A stretch of DNA of 64,000 nucleotides from Mucilaginibacter sp. (GTDB lineage: Bacteria; Bacteroidota; Bacteroidia; Sphingobacteriales; Sphingobacteriaceae): assembly GCA_031292485.1 (NCBI GenBank), contig JARLHA010000023.1, positions 1 through 64,000 on the forward strand, written 5' to 3'. Below the pieces are notes generated by a model that saw nothing but the letters and a program-made list of their open reading frames with translations, made no database searches and was not told the origin of the DNA. Below are positions 37,060 through 45,922 of this stretch, piece by piece. Positions within the stretch are counted from its first letter, which is position 1. Every line of letters starts with the position of its first letter. The position numbers and the translations under genes were made by a program.

Positions 37060-38298
37060 ATGGAGATACAGGAAATAAAACAGCGTTTCGGGATCATTGG
37101 CAGTTCGCCATTGCTTAACCGGGCAATAAATATAGCCATACAGGTGGCGCCGACAGATATTTCTGTATTGATTACCGGCGAAAGCGGTAGTGGTAAGGAG
37201 GTGTTTTCGCATATTATACACCAAATCAGCCCGCGCAAACACGGGCCTTTTATTGCAGTGAACTGCGGCGCTATCCCCGAAGGGACGATCGACTCCGAAT
37301 TATTCGGGCACGAAAAAGGCGCTTATACCGGTGCCGTTGGCGAACGAAAAGGGTATTTTGAAACCGTGAATGGCGGCACGATATTTTTGGATGAAATTGC
37401 CGAAATGCCCCTGGGCACGCAGGCGCGCTTACTGAGGGTACTTGAATCGGGCCAGTATATCAAAGTAGGTTCGTCAAAGGTTGAAAAAACGAATGTTCGC
37501 GTCATCGCGGCCACCAATGTTGACGTTTACGACGCTGTAAAAAATGGTAAATTCAGGGAGGATCTGTATTACAGGTTAAATACCGTGCCCTTACGTATCC
37601 CGCCCTTGCGTGATAGAAAGGAAGATATTTATCTGCTTTTCAGAAAATTCACTTCGGATTTTACCGATAAATACCGCACACCGCCTATCCAGCTGGATGA
37701 GGAAGCACAACAGGTGCTCATCAATTATTCGTGGCCGGGAAATATCAGGCAACTAAAAAACATGGCCGAACAACTTGCGGTGCTCGAGCGCGACCGGGTA
37801 ATTACGGCTCAAACCTTATTGTCTTATATCCCGGCCGAACAAACCGGGAAAAATTTGCCTATGCGGCTGGATAACCAGCAAAAGGAAGATTTTTCAGAAA
37901 GGGATATCTTATACAAGGTGTTGTTTGATATGAAACGGGATATGGTGGAGTTGAAAAAATTAGTGGCAGATATTATCGAAAACGGGGGTGTTTCTATCAA
38001 TCATTCAGGCAATGCCCAATCAATAAACCAATTATACAGGGATATTGAAATGCCAGGCAATCATGAACCGCAATTTACCTTACAAAAACCGGTTAGCAAC
38101 AATAATATCAATACAAATCCGTACAATATTACACACGACGCGGAAGAGGTTGAAGAATCACTTTCGCTGGTGGATAAGGAGTCGGACCTGATCCGCAAGG
38201 CATTAAAAAAGCATAAAGGAAAACGTAAACTTGCGGCCAGCGAACTGGGCATCTCCGAAAGGACTTTGTACCGTAAAATAAAAGAGTTAAATTTATAA
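37060..38298 (+). CDS. Sigma-54 interaction domain transcription activator (NtrC type, no receiver)
   Basis: 412 residues. An AAA+ sigma-54 activator domain (about 10-250) has Walker A GESGSGKEVF, the sigma-54 contact loop GAYTGA (in HEKGAYTGAVGERKG), Walker B GGTIFLDEIAEMP, and the Arg region ENLYYRLNTVPLRIPPLR-like. A linker follows, and then a C-terminal Fis-type HTH (IRKALKKHKGKRKLAASELGISERTLYRKIKELN). There is no N-terminal receiver or sensor domain, so its ATPase may be constitutive or controlled by a partner. The next genes are lptE, an acidic protein and secG in the same direction, so it may share their operon. Its targets are unknown. Confidence 0.92.
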   Translation: MEIQEIKQRFGIIGSSPLLNRAINIAIQVAPTDISVLITGESGSGKEVFSHIIHQISPRKHGPFIAVNCGAIPEGTIDSELFGHEKGAYTGAVGERKGYFETVNGGTIFLDEIAEMPLGTQARLLRVLESGQYIKVGSSKVEKTNVRVIAATNVDVYDAVKNGKFREDLYYRLNTVPLRIPPLRDRKEDIYLLFRKFTSDFTDKYRTPPIQLDEEAQQVLINYSWPGNIRQLKNMAEQLAVLERDRVITAQTLLSYIPAEQTGKNLPMRLDNQQKEDFSERDILYKVLFDMKRDMVELKKLVADIIENGGVSINHSGNAQSINQLYRDIEMPGNHEPQFTLQKPVSNNNINTNPYNITHDAEEVEESLSLVDKESDLIRKALKKHKGKRKLAASELGISERTLYRKIKELNL

Positions 38299-38303
38299 TT
38301 CAG

Positions 38304-38837
38304 ATGAAGAGGATACCCGGATTATTATTGGTTGTTATAAGTTTATTTTTGCTTGGCCCATCGTGCAGTTATTCGTTAAAATTAGGTGGAGCAATTATTC
38401 CGGCTAATATGAAAACCATAAGGGTTGAGTTTTTTGAGAATAATGCCCCATTGGTAGTGAATAACCTGAGTACCAATTTTACGGAAGCCTTGAAAACCCG
38501 GATCCGTAATAACACAAAGCTTGCTATTGTGCAGGGTGACGCCGATGCTATCATGTCAGGCGCTATTACCGATTATAGTATTGCACCTGTATCCATTAAC
38601 GCCACGGCAAACAATGTGGCGCCGATTGCCGGAGCCAGCCGTTTAACCATTACGGTAAAGGTAAAATATGAAAACCTTTTGGAAAAAGGTAAAAAAGATA
38701 ATGATAGTTTTGAAGAGTCGTTCACCAAGTACCAGGACTTCAGCGGAGACATTAATACCCAGGAACAAAACTTGATAACAGCTATTAATAAACAGTTAAC
38801 AGAAGATATTTTTAACAAGGCCTTTGCAAATTGGTAA
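38304..38837 (+). CDS. lptE: LptE-family lipopolysaccharide assembly lipoprotein
   Basis: 177 residues. The signal peptide has lipobox LGPSC, giving a lipidated Cys near residue 21, followed by YSLKLGGAIIPANMKTIRVEFFENNAPLVVNN, the typical opening of the Bacteroidota LptE family. LptE plugs the LptD barrel and helps insert lipopolysaccharide in the outer membrane. lptD is not in the window. It starts 5 bp after the sigma-54 activator gene and is followed by the acidic protein and secG; this gene order is common in Bacteroidota. Confidence 0.88.
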   Translation: MKRIPGLLLVVISLFLLGPSCSYSLKLGGAIIPANMKTIRVEFFENNAPLVVNNLSTNFTEALKTRIRNNTKLAIVQGDADAIMSGAITDYSIAPVSINATANNVAPIAGASRLTITVKVKYENLLEKGKKDNDSFEESFTKYQDFSGDINTQEQNLITAINKQLTEDIFNKAFANW

Positions 38838-38857
38838 GCAATTCGTAGTTTCAGCAC

Positions 38858-40639
38858 GTGGAGCAATATTCAAATAACAGTCAGAACGAATTTTTATGGA
38901 CATTATTAGCCAATCCGGCTAATGATGCTCATTTATATGCCTATAATTTACAAAGGCTGGTGAATGATTTTCCACAAAGCGGTATTTTACAGGCATTGCT
39001 GGCACACGCCAGTGAAGAGAAAAATTTAAAACGGGCTTCAGCTTATTTTAACCCGCGGTCATTATTCAAACTGATTAACGCGCCCTCCACTTTTACGGGC
39101 GTGCCGGATGAGCGGATCTTTATACAAAGCGGTATTTCTGTAAATGGCGGCTTTCAGCAAAGCGAACCCGATTTCAGCGATAAGCATATTGGATTGCCGG
39201 TGCACGAAGGTATGGAAAGCGAAATCCATGAAGAACCAATCAATCATGAAGCCACCCTGGTTGATATGGAACCGCCGCCATTGGGGTATTTTTCAGAACC
39301 GGACCATGCCATTGATCATGAAGAAAATATGCACCCCGGTGAATCAATAGTTGAAACGCATGATGTTGCAGAACCCGAAACGCAACCAGGGGAGCGTGTT
39401 GACGCCGGAAGTGCGGAAGATCAGGTGCCTCAGCCAATGCCTGAAGCAGTTGCACACGAAACGGAGACCACGCAGGCAATTCATCCCATAGAAGATGAAT
39501 TTGTTGGCAAAAAGGACGAACTGATTGAATCAGTAATTCCTGAAAGCGAAATACCGCATTTGACACAGCAGATCGAAGATGAAAATCGCCACGGGGCCAT
39601 TCAACCGGAAATTGCAGAAAATGCGAAGACCTCAGTGCCACAAATTGTTGAAGAAATTCATTTGGCGCAGGAAGAGCCTGTTGCAACCGTTGCTCCTGAA
39701 CTACCAGCCCCGGAACCTCTTGCGGAAATAAACGAAGAAGCCATAGCTGAAAATATTGAACCTATTGCTGAAATAGAGGAAGCAGCCATAACTGAAGCAG
39801 ACGAACCAATTGCCGTTATTGACGAAGCTGAACGGTTTGAACCTGAGCCCTTCCCTGCTGAAGAGCATCATGAGGAACATTGGCCGAAGGAAACTGAGAA
39901 ACCGGTAAACGAAGATATTGATGAAACCTATGATGAGATTGTAGGGATAGAAAATATTCATTTTAGCGACCAGTCGACCTATAAACCTGCAACCGGAGAT
40001 AGCTTTTTCTCATTTGACCGGGAATTTGGCGAACATGCCGAACCGGAACAAGAGGAAGCGGAGCCGGCGGCTTCGGCCACTGCTGCTTTTAACGGACAGG
40101 CCGGCGCCGAACAAAAAGACGTATCAAAATACAACGACGAGAAACTGCCTTATTCTTTTTTATGGTGGCTGGATAAAACACGTAAAGAACATTCGGCAAC
40201 TTACCAGCCGTATATAAAACCGCCCGCCTCCAATACCCAGCCAAACAGAAGGCCTAAAAAGCTTACGGATGAACTGCAGCAACAGTATTTTGAGAATATT
40301 TTTCATATTACTTCCGTTGACGACCTTGACAAGAGTACGGCGCCTCCAAAGGCCCCCTATGATATTAAGCGTAAAGAGCATGTGATCATTGAGCGCTTTA
40401 TCAAAGAAGAGCCCCAGATCAGGCCTCAAAGCAGTGATAAGCTGGATAATGAGAACAAGGCCAAAAAAAGCTCAGAAGACAGGGACGAATTGGTAACCGA
40501 AACACTGGCGGCTATTTACACCGACCAGATGCTTTATCATAAAGCCATCGCCTCATATAAAAAATTGATGTTGAGATTTCCGGAAAAAAGCCGTTACTTT
40601 GCAGATAAAATAGAACAGTTAGAAAAGAAAACCAATTAA
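38858..40639 (+). CDS. Acidic low-complexity protein between lptE and secG
   Basis: 593 residues with a GTG start; an in-frame TAG sits three codons upstream, so no earlier start is possible. Residues about 1-75 are helical with TPR-like heads (LANPANDAHLYAYNLQRLVNDFPQSGILQALLAHA). The middle (about 110-410) is strongly acidic, rich in E, A, P and I with repeated AEIEE and EPIAE blocks. The C-terminus (about 545-593, LVTETLAAIYTDQMLYHKAIASYKKLMLRFPEKSRYFADKIEQLEKK) is TPR-like. No signal peptide is seen. The function is unknown; placement in the lptE-secG operon suggests an envelope or secretion link. Confidence 0.85.
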   Translation: MEQYSNNSQNEFLWTLLANPANDAHLYAYNLQRLVNDFPQSGILQALLAHASEEKNLKRASAYFNPRSLFKLINAPSTFTGVPDERIFIQSGISVNGGFQQSEPDFSDKHIGLPVHEGMESEIHEEPINHEATLVDMEPPPLGYFSEPDHAIDHEENMHPGESIVETHDVAEPETQPGERVDAGSAEDQVPQPMPEAVAHETETTQAIHPIEDEFVGKKDELIESVIPESEIPHLTQQIEDENRHGAIQPEIAENAKTSVPQIVEEIHLAQEEPVATVAPELPAPEPLAEINEEAIAENIEPIAEIEEAAITEADEPIAVIDEAERFEPEPFPAEEHHEEHWPKETEKPVNEDIDETYDEIVGIENIHFSDQSTYKPATGDSFFSFDREFGEHAEPEQEEAEPAASATAAFNGQAGAEQKDVSKYNDEKLPYSFLWWLDKTRKEHSATYQPYIKPPASNTQPNRRPKKLTDELQQQYFENIFHITSVDDLDKSTAPPKAPYDIKRKEHVIIERFIKEEPQIRPQSSDKLDNENKAKKSSEDRDELVTETLAAIYTDQMLYHKAIASYKKLMLRFPEKSRYFADKIEQLEKKTN

Positions 40640-40648
40640 AATAACATA

Positions 40649-41026
40649 ATGTACCAGTTATTACTGATCATCGCGATCATTGTTTGTGTGTTATTAGTAC
40701 TGATAGTATTGATACAAAACCCTAAAGGCGGCGGTTTATCGTCAAATTTTTCAAGTTCATCGCAGTTGATGGGCGTACAAAAAACCGGTGATTTCCTTGA
40801 AAAAGGAACCTGGGGCCTGGCCATTATGTTAATGGTACTTGCAATGACCATCAATGTGCTGGTAAAAGGCGGTACGCAAACAACCACTGATAAGTTTAAA
40901 GAACAAAAAGAAGGCGCTTCAAAACCTGTAACGCCTGCTGCAAATCCTGTAAGTTTCCCGGGAGCACAGCAACCAGCAAACACTCAGCCTGCAACATCGC
41001 AGCCCGCTCCTGCTCAGAAAAAATAG
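40649..41026 (+). CDS. secG: Preprotein translocase subunit SecG
   Basis: A 125-residue auxiliary subunit of the SecYEG channel. The first transmembrane helix is YQLLLIIAIIVCVLLVLIVLIQ, followed by the cytosolic loop PKGGGLSSNFSSSSQLMGVQKTGDFLEKGTW, a second helix (GLAIMLMVLAMTINVLV), and a polar Pro/Ala/Gln-rich tail typical of Bacteroidota SecG. It is preceded at 9 bp by the acidic protein gene, and an intrinsic terminator follows 18 bp later, ending the lptE-secG operon. Confidence 0.93.
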   Translation: MYQLLLIIAIIVCVLLVLIVLIQNPKGGGLSSNFSSSSQLMGVQKTGDFLEKGTWGLAIMLMVLAMTINVLVKGGTQTTTDKFKEQKEGASKPVTPAANPVSFPGAQQPANTQPATSQPAPAQKK

Positions 41027-41043
41027 CAGATAAAAAAGATATA

Positions 41044-41087
41044 AAATGGCCCCGTCCCAATTTCTGTGGAGATGGGGCTATTTTTTT
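41044..41087 (+). terminator. Intrinsic terminator after secG
   Basis: Stem of GCCCCGTC (41049-41056) with GATGGGGC (41071-41078), extended outward by A-T pairs, with a 14-nt loop, followed by seven T residues (41081-41087). Confidence 0.75.
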
Positions 41088-41307
41088 GCAACCTGCTTTA
41101 AAAAACCTTACTGACACGATGGCATTTCAGTTTTAAGCCAATATTAAGTTAGAACTGAAAATTTGAAAAATCTGACAATAAAACAGCATTTGTATGTCAA
41201 TTAGGGTGGATATTTTGCTTGGCATAATTGATGAGGAATGGGAGGCAGACCAGCCCGGCAAAGCCGGGACTTAAATTTATTTCTAAAAATTAAATAATTG
41301 TATAACT

Positions 41308-41583
41308 ATGTCATTAAACATTAAACCTATCGGAGACAGGGTAGTAGTGGAAGCTGCTCCGGCCGAAGAAAAAACTGCTTCCGGGATCATTATTCCGGAT
41401 ACTGCTAAAGAAAAACCTCAGCGCGGAACTATCGTTGCTGTAGGCGACGGAAAAGTAGACGAACCTTTGACCGTTAAAGTTGGTGACCATGTTTTATATG
41501 GTAAGTATGCAGGTACTGAAATCACTTACGAAGGCAAGGAGTATTTAATTATGCGTGAATCTGATATTTACGCGGTATTATAA
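41308..41583 (+). CDS. groES: Co-chaperonin GroES
   Basis: The 91-residue heptameric lid of the GroEL folding chamber. Family motifs are [35 protein letters not shown], the mobile loop that contacts GroEL, and a C-terminal [33 protein letters not shown]. The upstream leader has TTTCAGTT (41125-41132) and its inverted copy AACTGAAA (41153-41160), and a CCCGGC-AAA-GCCGGG hairpin (41254-41268); either could be regulatory. No CIRCE element was found. groEL follows across octad element E9. Confidence 0.97.
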   Translation: MSLNIKPIGDRVVVEAAPAEEKTASGIIIPDTAKEKPQRGTIVAVGDGKVDEPLTVKVGDHVLYGKYAGTEITYEGKEYLIMRESDIYAVL

Positions 41584-41588
41584 ACCTT

Positions 41589-41681
41589 GTTGAAAGGTTG
41601 TAATGTTGAAAGGTTGTAAAGTTGCCTTTCAATATTCAAATGCTAACATTCCAACTTTACAACATTAAAACATTCAAACTA
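41589..41681. repeat. Octad inverted-repeat element E9 between groES and groEL
   Basis: The left arm is GTTGAAAG, GTTGTAAT, GTTGAAAG, GTTGTAAA, GTTG from 41589. The right arm (41644-41681) holds CAACTTTA, CAACATTA and AAACATTC-like octads. The arms are inverted. It sits within a normally tight two-gene operon, so the hairpin must be read through or must adjust the GroES:GroEL ratio. Confidence 0.8.
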
Positions 41682-41689
41682 AAAAAATC

Positions 41690-43324
41690 ATGGCAAAACA
41701 AGTTAAATACAATGTTGAAGCACGCGATGCACTAAAACGCGGCGTTGATATTTTAGCCAATGCGGTTAAAGTAACATTAGGCCCTAAAGGTCGTAACGTA
41801 ATTATCGATAAAAAATTCGGTTCACCTATTATTACTAAAGATGGTGTAACTGTTGCTAAAGAGATCGAACTGAAAGATGCTTTAGAAAATATGGGCGCCC
41901 AAATGGTTAAAGAAGTAGCCTCAAAAACTGCTGACCAGGCAGGTGACGGAACTACTACTGCTACCGTATTAGCCCAGGCTATTGTAACCGCAGGTATTAA
42001 AAACGTTGCTGCTGGTGCAAATCCAATGGATTTAAAACGCGGTATCGACAAAGCTGTTGCAGCTGTTGTTGAAGACTTAAAGAAACAATCACAAACTGTT
42101 GGCGAAGACAATAACAAGATCAAACAAGTTGCAGCTATTTCGGCTAACAACGACGAAGTGATCGGTTCATTGATCGCTGAAGCGATGGCTAAAGTTGGTA
42201 AAGATGGTGTGATCACTGTTGAAGAAGCAAAAGGAACTGAAACAGAAGTTAAAACTGTTGAAGGTATGCAATTTGACCGTGGATACCTTTCTCCATACTT
42301 TGTTACCAATGCTGATAAAATGGAAGTTGAACTGGATAACCCTTATATCCTGATCTATGATAAAAAGATCTCTTCCATGAAGGAATTGCTTCCTATCCTT
42401 GAAAAACAGGTTCAAACAGGCAAACCGCTTTTAATTATTGCTGAAGACCTTGACGGCGAAGCCTTAGCTACTTTAGTAGTTAACAAGATCCGCGGCTCAC
42501 TGAAAGTTGCTGCTGTTAAAGCACCAGGCTTTGGCGATCGACGTAAAGCAATGCTGGAAGATATCGCTATCCTTACCGGTGGTACCGTAATTTCAGAAGA
42601 AAGAGGTTATAAATTAGAAAACGCTGACCTTACTTACTTAGGTACTGCTGAAAAGATCGTTATCGACAAAGATAATACTACTGTTATCAACGGTTCAGGT
42701 AAATCAGAAGAGATCAAATCACGCGTAAGCCAGATCAAATCTCAGATCGAATCAACTACTTCTGATTATGACCGTGAAAAATTACAGGAACGTTTGGCCA
42801 AATTATCAGGCGGTGTTGCTGTACTTTACGTAGGTGCTGCTACCGAAGTGGAAATGAAAGAAAAGAAAGACCGTGTTGATGATGCTTTACATGCAACCCG
42901 TGCGGCTGTTGAAGAAGGTATTGTTGCTGGTGGTGGTGTTGCTTTCATTCGTGCAGTTGCAGCCCTTGCTGGTCTGAAAGGCGTTAACGAAGACGAAAAT
43001 ACTGGTATCCAGATCATCCGTCGCGCTATCGAAGAACCTTTACGCCAGATCTGCGAAAACGCAGGTATCGAAGGTTCTATCGTAGTTCAAAAGGTTAAAG
43101 AAGGCAAAGGCGACTTTGGTTACAATGCCCGTACCGATAAATATGAAAACTTAATTGGCGCAGGTGTTATCGACCCAACTAAAGTTGGCCGTATAGCATT
43201 GGAAAACGCAGCTTCAATCGCCGCGATGTTGTTAACAACAGAATGCGTATTGGCTGATGATCCTGAAGACGAAAAAGCCGGTGGCCCGCCAATGGGTGGC
43301 GGCGGCATGGGCGGCATGATGTAA
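41690..43324 (+). CDS. groL: Chaperonin GroEL
   Basis: The 544-residue 60-kDa chaperonin forms the double-ring ATP-driven folding chamber. Highlights: [36 protein letters not shown] and the ATP-site [34 protein letters not shown]-like apical region, [45 protein letters not shown], and the C-terminal [14 protein letters not shown] tail. Codon use is clearly biased toward A/T-ending preferred codons, as expected for high expression. The length is canonical. Confidence 0.98.
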   Translation: MAKQVKYNVEARDALKRGVDILANAVKVTLGPKGRNVIIDKKFGSPIITKDGVTVAKEIELKDALENMGAQMVKEVASKTADQAGDGTTTATVLAQAIVTAGIKNVAAGANPMDLKRGIDKAVAAVVEDLKKQSQTVGEDNNKIKQVAAISANNDEVIGSLIAEAMAKVGKDGVITVEEAKGTETEVKTVEGMQFDRGYLSPYFVTNADKMEVELDNPYILIYDKKISSMKELLPILEKQVQTGKPLLIIAEDLDGEALATLVVNKIRGSLKVAAVKAPGFGDRRKAMLEDIAILTGGTVISEERGYKLENADLTYLGTAEKIVIDKDNTTVINGSGKSEEIKSRVSQIKSQIESTTSDYDREKLQERLAKLSGGVAVLYVGAATEVEMKEKKDRVDDALHATRAAVEEGIVAGGGVAFIRAVAALAGLKGVNEDENTGIQIIRRAIEEPLRQICENAGIEGSIVVQKVKEGKGDFGYNARTDKYENLIGAGVIDPTKVGRIALENAASIAAMLLTTECVLADDPEDEKAGGPPMGGGGMGGMM

Positions 43325-43328
43325 TTGT

Positions 43329-43408
43329 GAAGTCCGGAGTCTCAAGGCGAAAGTCTTAAGTCAATAGTGTTTTTACTTTGGACTTAAGACTCAGGACTTA
43401 AGACTTTT
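43329..43408. repeat. Heptad inverted-repeat element E10 after groEL
   Basis: The left arm is GAAGTCC, GGAGTCT, CAAGGCG, AAAGTCT, TAAGTCA. The right arm is GGACTTA, AGACTCA, GGACTTA, AGACTTT. The arms are inverted and only about 15 bp apart. It is followed at 4 bp by a separate strong terminator. The word is the same as in E11 at 58.84 kb. Confidence 0.8.
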
Positions 43409-43411
43409 CTC

Positions 43412-43450
43412 AAAGACCCTGTCTGATAAAACAGACAGGGTCTTTGCTTT
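43412..43450 (+). terminator. Intrinsic terminator of groES-groEL
   Basis: A perfect 14-bp stem (43412-43425 with 43432-43445), loop ATAAAA, then a short T-rich run. It is one of the strongest terminator-like hairpins in the window. Confidence 0.85.
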
Positions 43451-43543
43451 TGTATACTTTTTGCTTTGTCATTTAGCGGTAAATGGATGGTCATAAGTTA
43501 ATCAAATGATGGATTTGGTATTTTTCGAGTTACAATACGGGGG

Positions 43544-43551
43544 TAAATTTG
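43544..43551 (+). promoter_or_regulatory. Candidate -7 box in the groEL-mscS gap
   Basis: TAAATTTG matches TAnnTTTG, 56 bp before a possible 33-codon ORF at 43607. There is a TTG at 43515-43517, but the spacing (26 bp) is longer than usual. Confidence 0.3.
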
Positions 43552-43606
43552 CATATGATTCAATATTAGGTAATTGAGGCACAGCATTTGAATCAACATC
43601 TTTACT

Positions 43607-43708
43607 ATGAAACAACTGACCGAAAAAACGAAATTTTTACAAAGCCACATAGTTGAATGGTTGTTCGTTAAAGGCCCCGAGCTGTTCGTCACTATTTACG
43701 GTAAATAA
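43607..43708 (+). CDS. Possible small peptide gene upstream of mscS
   Basis: A 33-codon frame (MKQLTEKTKFLQSH...VTIYGK) ends 23 bp before the mscS ATG. It has a -7-like box 56 bp upstream. No homology is recognised and the length is below reliable gene-calling limits. It may be noise; it is reported because the 406-bp gap between groEL and mscS is otherwise unexplained after the repeat and terminator. Confidence 0.2.
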   Translation: MKQLTEKTKFLQSHIVEWLFVKGPELFVTIYGK

Positions 43709-43716
43709 TAAATCCC

Positions 43717-43724
43717 TACCTTTG
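43717..43724 (+). promoter_or_regulatory. -7 box of mscS
   Basis: TACCTTTG, an exact -7 consensus match, ends only 7 bp before the ATG at 43732, so the transcript would be nearly leaderless. Confidence 0.55.
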
Positions 43725-43731
43725 CAGCTTT

Positions 43732-44520
43732 ATGAAGCTCCAAAAATATTACGACCTCGTTTACGATTGGTTATTTATCAACGGCGCCCGTTTCCTGGTC
43801 GCAGTCATCGTATTACTTATCGGTTTAAAACTGATCAGGTTCCTCAGGTCCCGGCTTAGTAACCGTTTGGCTAAAAGGCATGTCCACTCGTCCTTGCAGC
43901 CTTTCTTTTTAAGCTTAACGATCACTGCCTTTTATGTTTTGCTGATCATCTTTGTGATGAAGATCCTGGGCTGGCCCTTAACTGAGTTTACCACCATTAT
44001 CGGGGCGTTCAGTGTGGCGGCGGGTTTGGCGCTGTCAGGCACATTCCAGAATTTTGCCGGAGGTGTGCTGATTCTGTTACTGAAACCATTTGAATTGGAC
44101 GACAGTATAGTAGCCCAGGGACAGGAGGGTAAAGTAACCTCCATACAGATATTTTATACTGTGTTGCTCACTGTTGATAATAAAACGATCATCATCCCCA
44201 ACGGAAAGCTGTTTAACGAGGTTATCGTAAATGTTAGCCGCGAAAACCGCCGGCGTTTGGACTTTGAATTTAAAATGGGCTATGCGGCTGATATTGATAA
44301 AGCCAAAGCCATTGTACTTGATATTATAAAGGCTGAGAAAAGTATATTAGTGGATTTTCCTATTAGGGTAGGGGTTATTGCCATGGATGTGGACAGTATC
44401 CGGTTCACGGTAAATGTTTGGGTTTTGCCGGATGACTTTCTGACGGTTAAAATCTCATTGATGGAGAACATACTGAAGAAAATGGCTGCTGCCGGTATTG
44501 CTTTCCCTAAACCAGGATGA
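43732..44520 (+). CDS. mscS: Small-conductance mechanosensitive channel, MscS family
   Basis: The 262-residue inner-membrane channel opens under membrane tension to release solutes. Three transmembrane segments are visible (FLVAVIVLLIGLKLIRFL; LSLTITAFYVLLIIFVMKIL; the pore helix TTIIGAFSVAAGLALSGTFQNFAGGVLILLLKPF), then the cytosolic beta domain with DDSIVAQGQEGKVTSIQIFYTVLLTVDNKTIIIPNGKLFN and a C-terminal alpha/beta domain. The gene abuts the DUF58 gene tail to tail (stop at 44520, the opposite gene ends at 44521). Confidence 0.93.
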   Translation: MKLQKYYDLVYDWLFINGARFLVAVIVLLIGLKLIRFLRSRLSNRLAKRHVHSSLQPFFLSLTITAFYVLLIIFVMKILGWPLTEFTTIIGAFSVAAGLALSGTFQNFAGGVLILLLKPFELDDSIVAQGQEGKVTSIQIFYTVLLTVDNKTIIIPNGKLFNEVIVNVSRENRRRLDFEFKMGYAADIDKAKAIVLDIIKAEKSILVDFPIRVGVIAMDVDSIRFTVNVWVLPDDFLTVKISLMENILKKMAAAGIAFPKPG

Positions 44521-45870
44521 TCAAATCCTTTGTTTAGCTTTTATTTCCAGGTAGCGGTTAATGGTATTTACGGTCAGGTTTTGCGGGGTGCTTAAAATAG
44601 ATTGGATGTTGTTTTTTGCCAGTTCCTTAACGATCAGTTTTTTATCATAAGCAAACTTTTCGGCGATCGTTTTTATGTAGATGCCTTCAACATCGACTGC
44701 CGGTTTTTCGCTCAGTTTTTTCAATTCCGTATTCTCAAAAAATACCACCAGCAACAAATGGAATTTCGCAATCCTTTTTAGGTAAGGAAGCTGTCTGTGT
44801 AACGACGAAAGGCTTTCGTAATTGGTAAAAAATACCACCAGGCTGCGTTGTTTGATCACATTGCGGATGGTGCTGTATAACAGCTCCATATTTGTTTCGA
44901 GGTAGCGGGTTTTCTCTTTATATAAAACCTCCAGTATTTTGTTGATCTGAGTAGGTTTCCTGTCGGCCGGTACAACAGCGCCAATTTTTTCAGCCACGGT
45001 GATCAAGCCAGCCTTGTCTTCTTTTACCAAAGCGATGTTGGAGAGCACGAGGCTTGCATTTATGGCATAATCAAGCAGGCTCAACCCTTCAAAAGGCATT
45101 TTCATTGCCCTTGATTTATCGATCACGCAATACACATGCTGCGATTTTTCGTCGGTGTACGAGTTCACCATCAAACTGCCGCGCCTTGCCGTGGCTTTCC
45201 AGTTAATGGTGCGGAAATCATCGCCTTGCACATAATTTTTTACCTGTTCAAATTCCAAACTATGACCCAAACGGCGTATTTTTTTAATGCCCAGTTCAGA
45301 AAGGTGATCAGATATAGCCATCAGCTCGTATTTGCGCATTTGCAGGAACGATGGATATACGGGCAGTATTTCTCCCTTGCCAAAGTTATAACGCCTGCTG
45401 ATGAGCTTTAAAGGCGATTTGACAAATACACGTATCAATCCGAATTCATATTCGCCGCGTTTGGTGGGCCGCAGGATATAGTTGATCAGTTTGCGTTGCT
45501 GCGGCTTAAGCTCGGTATCAAACCAGAGGTCTCTTTTTTGAAACTGGAACGGTATTTCATCAATAATACCAATACTGATATTAAAAGGATACCAGTTCTC
45601 AATATAGATCCCTAATTCATTATCATCATTATTGCTGAGGCGCTCAGGCGCATGCCTTTTGGCGAAAACGCCTTTTGGAACGCGGTACAGCATTAAAATA
45701 TCTATCAGCAGCAGCACAAGCAGGCAATAAAAAGGGAGCTCAGGTATGATACCCAGCCATGGAAAAAAGAAAGCCAGCAGAAACAATACTACACAGCCTC
45801 CCAGCGCGGTAAATAACCGGTTAGTTAAAAAAAGATTTTTATAAAAGAGACCTGAAACTTTCTTCACCAT
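44521..45870 (-). CDS. DUF58 domain protein of the MoxR cluster
   Basis: 449 residues. Two N-terminal transmembrane helices (LGGCVVLFLLAFFFPWLGIIPELPFYCLLVLLLIDILML) precede a beta domain and the DUF58 core FEQVKNYVQGDDFRTINWKATARRGSLMVNSYTDEKSQ. A von Willebrand A-like fold follows; its metal-site motif reads VIDKSRAM, so the usual DxSxS is incomplete (Ala in place of the last Ser). In the family, DUF58 proteins act with MoxR ATPases as chaperone pairs for envelope or metal-cofactor assembly. It is the last gene of the cluster, 52 bp after moxR. Confidence 0.92.
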   Translation of the reverse strand: MVKKVSGLFYKNLFLTNRLFTALGGCVVLFLLAFFFPWLGIIPELPFYCLLVLLLIDILMLYRVPKGVFAKRHAPERLSNNDDNELGIYIENWYPFNISIGIIDEIPFQFQKRDLWFDTELKPQQRKLINYILRPTKRGEYEFGLIRVFVKSPLKLISRRYNFGKGEILPVYPSFLQMRKYELMAISDHLSELGIKKIRRLGHSLEFEQVKNYVQGDDFRTINWKATARRGSLMVNSYTDEKSQHVYCVIDKSRAMKMPFEGLSLLDYAINASLVLSNIALVKEDKAGLITVAEKIGAVVPADRKPTQINKILEVLYKEKTRYLETNMELLYSTIRNVIKQRSLVVFFTNYESLSSLHRQLPYLKRIAKFHLLLVVFFENTELKKLSEKPAVDVEGIYIKTIAEKFAYDKKLIVKELAKNNIQSILSTPQNLTVNTINRYLEIKAKQRI

Positions 45871-45922
45871 TTTTTAGCTGGATGCTGCCAATATAAATTT
45901 TATCTGCTCACCATTCACAAAA

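Noticed and set aside
41254-41268. CCCGGC-AAA-GCCGGG hairpin before groES as a terminator
   Set aside because: No T-run follows, and it lies just upstream of a highly expressed gene, so it is more likely a leader structure or chance.
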